A stretch of 64,000 nucleotides of DNA. Source: Bacteroides sp. CAG:443. GTDB taxonomy: Bacteria; Bacteroidota; Bacteroidia; Bacteroidales; Bacteroidaceae. The notes beneath the pieces were generated by a model that was not told the origin of the DNA, did not search any database, and saw only the letters and a list, made by a program, of their open reading frames with translations. This document shows, piece after piece, positions 11,140 through 17,910 of the stretch; the stretch's first letter is position 1; the number at the start of each line of letters is the position of its first letter. The position numbers and the translations under genes are program-made. Location of the stretch: contig FR887822.1 in the NCBI GenBank assembly GCA_000432735.1, positions 55,236-119,235 on the forward strand, in the 5' to 3' direction.

Positions 11140-11853
11140 ATGCAACTGACAGAGAAAGAAAGAGAAAGATACAACCGCCAGATCTTACTGGATGAAATCG
11201 GAGAAAAAGGACAAGCCTTATTGAGTCAGGCCAAAGTACTGATTGTAGGCGTAGGAGGATTGGGATCTCCCATAGCTACTTACCTCACCGGTGCAGGAAT
11301 CGGCACTATCGGACTTGTGGATGACGATAAGGTAAGCGAAACCAACTTGCAACGGCAGATATTATATAACGAAACTGAAATAGGAATGCCTAAGGCCCTT
11401 TGCGCCAAGCAACGATTGGAAAAGCTGAACAGCAATATTACATTTAAAGCCTACCCCACACGCCTGACAAAGGAAAATGCACAGGAAATCATCAGCCAGT
11501 ACGATATTGTAGTCGACGGATGCGATAATTTCCAGACACGTTATCTGATAAATGATACCTGTGTCTTATTAAATAAGGTATATGTGTATGGAGCTATCCG
11601 TGCTTTCGACGGACAAGTATCTGTATTCAATTACCTGGGAGGTAAAAACTACCGTGACCTTTTCCCCGACGAAGAAGAAATGCTATCCATGCCAGCCCCG
11701 CCCAAAGGCGTATTAGGAGTAACTCCCGGTCTGATTGGCTGTGCCCAAGCCAACGAAGTTTTAAAGATTATTGCCGGATACGGAGAAGTTTTAAGCGGTA
11801 AATTATGGCATATTGACCTCAAAACAATGGTTACGCACACGATTTTGCTTTAA
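11140..11853 (+). CDS. thiF: ThiF-family ThiS adenylyltransferase lacking the usual cysteines
   Basis: The 237-residue product is an E1-like enzyme of the ThiF/MoeB/HesA family that should adenylate ThiS. The nucleotide-binding GVGGLG is at 37-42 and the NLQRQIL block near 69-75. The two CxxC zinc-binding pairs of E. coli ThiF are absent, as is the cysteine equivalent to Cys184 that forms the ThiS acyl disulfide: the aligned region reads LSMPAPPKGVLG. The protein also ends before the C-terminal zinc loop. A longer open frame from 10981 runs through thiH and the terminator, so the ATG at 11140 is chosen. The chemistry may resemble zinc-free family members; adenylation is still plausible. Confidence 0.85.
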   Translation: MQLTEKERERYNRQILLDEIGEKGQALLSQAKVLIVGVGGLGSPIATYLTGAGIGTIGLVDDDKVSETNLQRQILYNETEIGMPKALCAKQRLEKLNSNITFKAYPTRLTKENAQEIISQYDIVVDGCDNFQTRYLINDTCVLLNKVYVYGAIRAFDGQVSVFNYLGGKNYRDLFPDEEEMLSMPAPPKGVLGVTPGLIGCAQANEVLKIIAGYGEVLSGKLWHIDLKTMVTHTILL

Positions 11854-11881
11854 ACCATTAGGAATATTACAAACATGTTAC

Positions 11882-11889
11882 TACCTTTG
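11882..11889 (+). promoter_or_regulatory. -7 element before the tenI-like gene
   Basis: TACCTTTG matches TAnnTTTG and lies 21 bases before the start at 11910. It suggests a promoter outside riboswitch control for the last gene of the cluster. Confidence 0.55.
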
Positions 11890-11909
11890 CGCCACAATTA
11901 TGTTTTCAC

Positions 11910-12518
11910 ATGAAACTGATATTGATAACCAAGCCTACATATTTCGTAGAGGAAGATAAGATCATAACTACGCTTTTCGACGAAGGACTGGACTATCTTC
12001 ACCTGCGCAAGCCCGATACCGCCCCGGTTTATGCAGAACGTCTGCTGACCCTCATTCCGGAAAAGTACCGGAAACGTATCGTAGTACATGGACACTTTTA
12101 TTTGAAAGAAGAATATAATCTCAAAGGTATTCACCTGAACCATCGTAATCCTGTTGCACCCGACAATTATTCCGGACAAATAAGCACCTCCTGCCACTCG
12201 CTGGAAGAGGTAAAAGAAAAGAAAGCCAATTTCGATTATGTATTTCTTAGTCCGGTATTCGACAGCATCTCCAAGCAAGGATATGCCGCCGGATATACCC
12301 CCGAACAGATTCGTCAGGCTGCAAAAGAAGGAATAATCGACAAGCGCGTTATCGCATTGGGAGGTATCGATGAGGACAATATCCTGCAAGTGAAAGATTA
12401 TGGCTTTGGAGGTGCGGCGATTCTTGGTGGATTGTGGAACAAGTTCGATCCCAATCATGACTATAATTATCAGAACCTGATCGAACATTTCAGGAAGCTG
12501 AAGCGACTTGCGGATTAA
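11910..12518 (+). CDS. TenI-like thiazole tautomerase or ThiE paralogue
   Basis: The 202-residue product belongs to the ThiE/TenI barrel family: LHLRKPD near 31-37, SCHSLEEV near 94, YVFLSPVFDS near 111 and ALGGID near 148. The Asp-Asp pair and the acidic residue after GIHL that bind the pyrophosphate-magnesium in ThiE are missing (VVHGHFYL and GIHLNHRN instead). This favours a TenI-type thiazole tautomerase, which aromatises the ThiG product, over a second thiamine-phosphate synthase. The gene is 56 bases after thiF and has its own -7 element. The family is clear; the exact reaction is inferred. Confidence 0.75.
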   Translation: MKLILITKPTYFVEEDKIITTLFDEGLDYLHLRKPDTAPVYAERLLTLIPEKYRKRIVVHGHFYLKEEYNLKGIHLNHRNPVAPDNYSGQISTSCHSLEEVKEKKANFDYVFLSPVFDSISKQGYAAGYTPEQIRQAAKEGIIDKRVIALGGIDEDNILQVKDYGFGGAAILGGLWNKFDPNHDYNYQNLIEHFRKLKRLAD

Positions 12519-12533
12519 AGTTTTTTTATTTCA

Positions 12534-12565
12534 CTTGTCATGCTTGAAGAAATAGCGTAACTTTG
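12534..12565 (+). promoter_or_regulatory. Promoter of prs
   Basis: CTTG at 12534-12537 and TAACTTTG at 12558-12565 are separated by 20 bases, a good fit to the Bacteroidetes promoter. Confidence 0.65.
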
Positions 12566-12601
12566 CACTTAAATATTTAGGCAATATATCAAAATATTAC
12601 A

Positions 12602-13540
12602 ATGAGCGAAACATCATCATTCAAAGTGTTCTCGGGTACAAACTCGAGATACCTTGCAGAAAAAATCTGTAACAGTTTAGGATGCCCACTGGGTAACATG
12701 AACATTACTCACTTCGCCGACGGCGAATTTGCAGTATCTTACGAAGAATCTATTCGTGGACAGCACGTATTCCTCGTACAATCTACTTTCCCGAATTCAG
12801 ACAACTTAATGGAACTTTTGCTGATGATTGATGCAGCAAAACGTGCTTCTGCCAAGAGCATTATCGCAGTAGTTCCGTATTTCGGATGGGCACGTCAGGA
12901 CCGTAAGGACAAACCACGTGTATCTATCGGTGCAAAACTGGTAGCCAACCTGATGAGTGTTGCCGGTATCGATCGTCTGATCACTATGGACTTGCACGCT
13001 GACCAGATTCAGGGATTCTTCGACATTCCGGTAGACCACCTCTACGGTTCTACAATTTTTGCTCCTTACATCCAGTCTTTGAACTTGGAAAATCTGGTTA
13101 TCGCAACTCCCGACGTAGGTGGTTCTAAGCGTGCCAGCACGTATGCCAAATATTTAGATGTGCCTTTGGTTTTGTGCCACAAGACACGTGAAAAAGCAAA
13201 TGTCGTTGCTTCTATGCAAATTATCGGTGATGTAAAAGGAAAGAACGTTATCCTTATCGACGATATGGTAGATACAGCCGGTACAATTACCAAAGCTGCC
13301 GACATCATGAAGGAAGCCGGTGCAACTTCAGTTCGTGCCATTGCTTCACACTGCGTAATGTCTGGTCCGGCTTCTGAACGTGTTCAGAATTCACAACTGG
13401 AGGAACTGGTATTTACCGACAGTATTCCTTATTCAAACCGCTGCGCAAAAGTTAAACAGCTTTCTATCGCTGATATGTTTGCTGAAACAATCCGCCGCGT
13501 GATGACTAACGAATCTATCAGCTCACAATACTTGCTGTAA
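12602..13540 (+). CDS. prs: Ribose-phosphate pyrophosphokinase
   Basis: This enzyme makes PRPP from ribose 5-phosphate and ATP for nucleotide, histidine, tryptophan and NAD synthesis. The 312-residue product has the normal length. It shows the ATP/ribose-binding HFADGE and YFGWARQDRKDKPRVSIGAK segments and the PRPP-binding loop VILIDDMVDTAGTITKAA. It acts in the cytoplasm, typically as a hexamer. It has its own promoter and terminator and so appears to be a single-gene unit. Confidence 0.96.
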   Translation: MSETSSFKVFSGTNSRYLAEKICNSLGCPLGNMNITHFADGEFAVSYEESIRGQHVFLVQSTFPNSDNLMELLLMIDAAKRASAKSIIAVVPYFGWARQDRKDKPRVSIGAKLVANLMSVAGIDRLITMDLHADQIQGFFDIPVDHLYGSTIFAPYIQSLNLENLVIATPDVGGSKRASTYAKYLDVPLVLCHKTREKANVVASMQIIGDVKGKNVILIDDMVDTAGTITKAADIMKEAGATSVRAIASHCVMSGPASERVQNSQLEELVFTDSIPYSNRCAKVKQLSIADMFAETIRRVMTNESISSQYLL

Positions 13541-13561
13541 TTAAAGTTTAATTATCATAGC

Positions 13562-13617
13562 GAATGTCATCCTGAGCGTTTCTGTAAAGAAAGGCGTTTG
13601 GGATGACATTTCTTTTA
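13562..13617 (+). terminator. Terminator after prs
   Basis: GAATGTCATCC (13562-13572) pairs with GGATGACATTTC (13601-13612), with a second small stem inside the loop and TTTT downstream. It ends 16 bases before the next gene. Confidence 0.75.
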
Positions 13618-13633
13618 TATATATTCTTGATTT

Positions 13634-15279
13634 ATGAAGATAGTCTGGCTCGACTTGAACAGTTCTTACGCTCATTCTTCCTTGGCTCTTCCTGCAATAC
13701 ACGCACAATTATCAGACGACAATTCTATCGAATGGGATATCGTATCGGCTACAGTCAACGAGAATCCGGGCATGATTGCTGGAGAAATCTACCGGCGCCG
13801 GCCTGATATTATTGCAGCAACCTGCTGGCTCTTCAACCACGAAATGTTGCTTCACGTGCTTTCACGTGCCAAAGCGTTATTGCCTGATTGCTGCATCACG
13901 CTGGGAGGCCCTGAATTTTTAGGAGAAAACCAGAGTTTTCTGAATCGCAATCTTTCGTAGACTGTGTTTTCAGAGGAGAAGGAGAAGAGGTTGTTGCCCA
14001 GTGGCTGAAGTACTGGAACATTCCTGCCGAGTGGAAAAATATTGCCGGTTTATGTTATCTTGACAGAGCCGACGGAACTTATCACGACAACGGCATCGCA
14101 CGTGTGCTCGACTTCGACCGACTGGTTCCTCCCGAAACAAGCCGTTTTTTCAACTGGAGCAAGCCCTTCGTGCAACTGGAAACAACACGTGGATGCTTCA
14201 ATACTTGTGCTTTCTGCGTCAGCGGAGGAGAAAAACCTGTCCGGACTTTGCCCATTGATACCATTCGCGAGCGCATTCAAATGATTCACCGTCATGGTAT
14301 CCGCAATATCCGCGTACTCGACCGTACGTTCAATTACAACAGCCGTCATGCCAAAGCTCTGCTCGATCTGTTTCTGGAATTTCCCGACATTCGCTTCCAT
14401 CTGGAAATACACCCAGCCCTGCTTTCCGACGAGTTGAAGGCAGAACTGACACGTATGCCTCAGGGACTGCTCCATCTGGAAGCTGGAATACAGAGCCTTC
14501 GCGAAGAAGTGCTTACAACCAGTCGCCGCATGGGTAAATTATCCGATGCCCTGGAGGGGCTGAAATACCTCTGCTCGCTGGATAATATGGAAACGCATGC
14601 CGACCTGATTGCCGGACTTCCACTCTACAAACTGGAGGAGATATTCGAGGATGTCCGTACACTCGCCTCCTATCGTGCCGGAGAAATCCAGCTTGAATCG
14701 CTGAAACTGCTGCCAGGTACAGAGATGCGCCGCCGTGCCGACGAACTAGATATCAAGTATTCTCCTTTTCCGCCTTACGAAGTGCTGGAAACAGAAGCGA
14801 TTACCCCCGATGAACTGCAAACGGCACACCTGTTGTCGCGCCTGCTCGACGGTTTTTATAATACACCAGTCTGGCAAGACATCACGAGCCGCCTGATTGT
14901 AGAGCAGCCCGATTTTCTGCATCGCTTTTTAGCACATCTCATCGCACTCGGAGTAGCCGACCAGCCCATGAGTCAGGAGCGCCGCGGTGTGATTTTATAT
15001 GAATTCTGCAAACAGTCGTACCCAGCTTACGAAACAGCTGCCACCTTAGCCTGGATAGAAGCCGGAATGTCGCTCAAAAAACAGCCAGCCGCACGCATAC
15101 GTACCAAGCATGTTACTCCTCCCGACAACTGGAACGTAGTATACGGCAGCTATCACGAGCGTTTAAGACTCTGCCTGCTTCCTGCAACCGAAAACGAAAA
15201 GCTGAATTACTGGTTCGGTTTCGAGACAGAGAGCCAGCAGCCTCGTCCTGTATTCAAGGCAACAAGTTGCGAAATTTAA
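13634..15279 (+). pseudogene. B12-binding radical SAM protein, broken by a -1 frameshift
   Basis: Two frames together encode one protein. The first (13634-13960) has the B12-binding-like N-terminus MKIVWLDLNSSYAHSSLALP and LGGPEFLGEN. The frame breaks at CTTTCGTAG near 13952-13960, and the second continues directly as VDCVFRGEGEEVV, then the radical SAM motif CFNTCAFC and a DUF4080-like tail. Restoring one T in the T-run (CTTT to CTTTT) gives a continuous 548-residue product. No heptameric slippery site is present, so programmed frameshifting is unlikely. It is a recent mutation or a sequencing error. The family acts on unknown substrates with cobalamin and SAM. Confidence 0.85.
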
Positions 15280-15280
15280 C

Positions 15281-15311
15281 TTTGCGAAAATCCGGGAAAA
15301 ACCTATCTTTG
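15281..15311 (+). promoter_or_regulatory. Promoter of the FabK/NMO-like gene
   Basis: TTTG at 15281-15284, a 19-base spacer and TATCTTTG at 15304-15311 are an exact Bacteroidetes promoter. The -33 element overlaps the end of the upstream gene. Confidence 0.8.
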
Positions 15312-15328
15312 CAAAAAAGCAACAGACT

Positions 15329-16279
15329 ATGAACAGAATATGTCATCTTTTCGGAATTAAATATCCCATTATACAGGGAGGTATGGTATGGTGTAGTGGC
15401 TGGCGACTGGCTTCTGCGGTGAGCAATGCCGGCGGGCTGGGACTCTTAGGAGCCGGGTCCATGCATCCCGAAACCTTACGCGAGCACATCCACAAGTGCA
15501 AGGCGGCAACCGACAAACCTTTCGGTGTAAACGTACCTCTGATGTATCCGGAAATGGATACGCTGATGCAAATCATTGCCGACGAAGGTGTAAAGATTGT
15601 CTTTACCTCTGCCGGAAATCCGAAGACATGGACTGAATGGCTGCACGACAAGGGAATCATCGTAGCACATGTGGTTTCTTCCACACGGTTCGCAGCCAAA
15701 TGTGAGGAAGCTGGTGTCGACGCCATCGTAGCCGAAGGTTTTGAAGCCGGAGGACATAACGGAAGAGAAGAAACAACCACCCTGTGCCTCATTCCAGCCG
15801 TGAAGAAAAGTTGCACCCTGCCGCTTATCGCTGCCGGAGGCATTGCCAGCGGAGAAGCCATCCTGGCAGCAAGAGCACTGGGAGCCGACGGTGTACAAAT
15901 CGGTACTCGCTTCGCACTGACCGAAGAGAGTTCCGCACATTTTACATTCAAGGACCGCTGTCTGCGCCTGAATGAAGGCGATACCATCCTGACGCTGAAA
16001 CAGCTTTCTCCTACCCGACTGGTCAAGAATGATTTCTACAAGCACGTGGAAGAGGCCGAACTGCGGGGAGCCTCTGTCGACGAACTGCGAACCCTGCTGG
16101 GACGCGGACGTGCCAAGCTGGGTATTTTCGAAGGAGATTTGTTTGAAGGCGAACTGGAAATCGGACAAGTTGCTTCGATGATCAAACGTCTGCAAACGGT
16201 AGATGAGGTAATGAAAGAGCTGGTAGAAGACTACAACGCTGCGCTCCGCCGGATGCAGGACGAATTAAACTGGAACTAA
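15329..16279 (+). CDS. FMN-dependent oxidoreductase of the FabK / nitronate monooxygenase family
   Basis: The 316-residue TIM-barrel flavoprotein carries the family signatures IIQGGMVWCSGWRLASAVSN near 15, PFGVNVPLMYP near 67, the AEGFEAGGHNG segment near 136, and the FMN-phosphate site AAGGIASGEA and GVQIGTRFA. The family includes enoyl-ACP reductase II (FabK) and nitronate monooxygenase. The overall text, including GVKIVFTSAGNPKTW, is closest in feel to FabK, but the two cannot be told apart without a tree. It has its own promoter. A small 44-codon gene follows 24 bases later. Confidence 0.8.
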   Translation: MNRICHLFGIKYPIIQGGMVWCSGWRLASAVSNAGGLGLLGAGSMHPETLREHIHKCKAATDKPFGVNVPLMYPEMDTLMQIIADEGVKIVFTSAGNPKTWTEWLHDKGIIVAHVVSSTRFAAKCEEAGVDAIVAEGFEAGGHNGREETTTLCLIPAVKKSCTLPLIAAGGIASGEAILAARALGADGVQIGTRFALTEESSAHFTFKDRCLRLNEGDTILTLKQLSPTRLVKNDFYKHVEEAELRGASVDELRTLLGRGRAKLGIFEGDLFEGELEIGQVASMIKRLQTVDEVMKELVEDYNAALRRMQDELNWN

Positions 16280-16303
16280 CACATTAATCAATACGGATCA
16301 ATC

Positions 16304-16438
16304 ATGGCAGATAACTATCTGGAACGGCAGCGTGAGCTGTATGAGGCACGCAAGGCCGCATGGGAAAAAGCCAAGAAGCTAGGCAAAAAGAAAGCAAAAC
16401 CAACTGTAAAGCCTCAGCAAACCGACGGTAAGCCCTGA
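16304..16438 (+). CDS. Small basic protein, 44 residues
   Basis: An ATG at 16304 opens a 44-codon frame beginning MADNYLERQRELYEARKAAW and ending in a Lys/Ala-rich, Pro-containing tail, with a TGA stop at 16436-16438. The N-terminal half looks like a charged amphipathic helix. It sits 24 bases after the flavoenzyme gene and could be cotranscribed with it. I recall similar small proteins in Bacteroides, but no function is known to me. The main doubt is that it is short. Confidence 0.5.
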   Translation: MADNYLERQRELYEARKAAWEKAKKLGKKKAKPTVKPQQTDGKP

Positions 16439-16502
16439 CATGCCTTTCCGCCCAAAGCACACAGCTTTCGAGAGCAAGTGAATCGGTTCCGAAAAAAATC
16501 GC

Positions 16503-16510
16503 TACCTTTG
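16503..16510 (+). promoter_or_regulatory. -7 element before the MATE gene
   Basis: TACCTTTG matches the Bacteroidetes -7 element and is 23 bases before the ATG at 16534. Confidence 0.6.
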
Positions 16511-16533
16511 CACGATTTTTAAGAAAAGCAAAG

Positions 16534-17910
16534 ATGGGAAACGCATACGAAGAGAGACTCGGAACCGACCGCATGTTGCCGCTTATATTCAAGATGGCAC
16601 TTCCAGCCGTCGCCGCACAGTTGGTAAACTTACTCTATAACATTGTCGACCGTATCTATATCGGTCACATACCCGGTATCGGAACGGATGCACTGGCAGG
16701 CATCGGAGTAACCGGTGCCGTCATCATTCTGATATCTTCTTTCTCCGCCATCGTAGGAGGCGGAGGAAGTCCGCTTGCCGCCATTGCCTTGGGGCAGGGT
16801 GACCGCGAGCGTGCAGGCAAGATTTTGGGTAACGGATTTATTCTGCTACTGCTCTTTACGCTAGTGACTTCCACCATCACTTACATCTTCATGGAGCCGA
16901 TACTGCTTTTTACCGGAGCATCGGAACGTACTATCGGCTACGCAACCGACTATCTTTCCATTTATCTGCTGGGGACATTGTTCGTAGAACTTTCCGTGGG
17001 ATTGAACACCTTCATCAATACGCAGGGACGTCCTGCCATTGCCATGTATTCGGTGCTCATCGGTGCCATCCTGAACATCGGTCTGGACCCGCTGTTTATC
17101 TTCACTTTCAATATGGGAGTAAAGGGAGCTGCACTCGCCACCATCCTGTCACAGGCATGCAGCGCAATCTGGGTAATATCCTTTCTTACTTCGAAAAAAG
17201 CTTCCTTGCGACTGGAACTCAAGTACATGAAATTACATAAGGGTATTCTGCTTTCCATCTTAGCCTTAGGAATCTCTCCTTTCATCATGTCTAGTACAGA
17301 AAGTCTCGTCGGTTTTGTACTGAACAGCAGTCTGGAAAAATTCGGAGATATCTACGTCAGCGCACTGACCATCATGCAGAGCGCCATGCTTATTGTAAGT
17401 GTTCCGCTGGCGGGATTCGCCCAAGGATTTGTCCCCATTGCGAGCTATAACTACGGACGCCACAACAAGGAACGACTGAAAGAATGCTTCAGAATCGTGC
17501 TGACCATCATGTTCTCCTTCAACTTCGTGCTGGTACTGTTCATGATCCTCTTCCCGTCGCTGGTAGCATCTGCCTTTACGAGCGACCAGAAACTGATAGC
17601 GACCGTAGAACAAGTCATGCCAATCTTTCTGGGAGGTATGACCATCTTCGGCTTGCAGCGCGCGTGCCAGAACATGTTCGTCGCACTGGGACAAGCCAAG
17701 GTTTCGGTCTTCATAGCCCTGCTGCGTAAGGTTATTCTCCTCATTCCGCTGGCACTTATCCTTCCCCATTTCCTGGGTATGCCCGGCGTATATGCCGCCG
17801 AAGGAATCTCCGATGCTACCGCTGCCATCTGCTGTACGATTATCTTTGCCATACAGTTTCCGCGCATTTTGCGCAAGATGCAGCGCACAAAGCCTGAACA
17901 CGACAATTAA
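16534..17910 (+). CDS. MATE-family multidrug/Na+ antiporter
   Basis: The 458-residue integral membrane protein shows about twelve hydrophobic segments, as in MATE exporters. The first helix begins after PLIFKMALPAVAAQLVNLLY, and the text contains family blocks such as GGGGSPLAAIALGQGD near 73 and the second-half repeat GFAQGFVPIASYNYG near 290. It should export organic cations or drugs from the cytoplasm using a Na+ or H+ gradient. It has its own promoter and ends convergently with the AsmA-like gene; the two stop codons share the TTAA at 17907-17910. Confidence 0.9.
   Translation: MGNAYEERLGTDRMLPLIFKMALPAVAAQLVNLLYNIVDRIYIGHIPGIGTDALAGIGVTGAVIILISSFSAIVGGGGSPLAAIALGQGDRERAGKILGNGFILLLLFTLVTSTITYIFMEPILLFTGASERTIGYATDYLSIYLLGTLFVELSVGLNTFINTQGRPAIAMYSVLIGAILNIGLDPLFIFTFNMGVKGAALATILSQACSAIWVISFLTSKKASLRLELKYMKLHKGILLSILALGISPFIMSSTESLVGFVLNSSLEKFGDIYVSALTIMQSAMLIVSVPLAGFAQGFVPIASYNYGRHNKERLKECFRIVLTIMFSFNFVLVLFMILFPSLVASAFTSDQKLIATVEQVMPIFLGGMTIFGLQRACQNMFVALGQAKVSVFIALLRKVILLIPLALILPHFLGMPGVYAAEGISDATAAICCTIIFAIQFPRILRKMQRTKPEHDN

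Noticed and set aside
13950..13960. Programmed -1 frameshift in the radical SAM gene
   Set aside because: There is no X-XXY-YYZ slippery heptamer or clear downstream structure; a simple deletion explains it.
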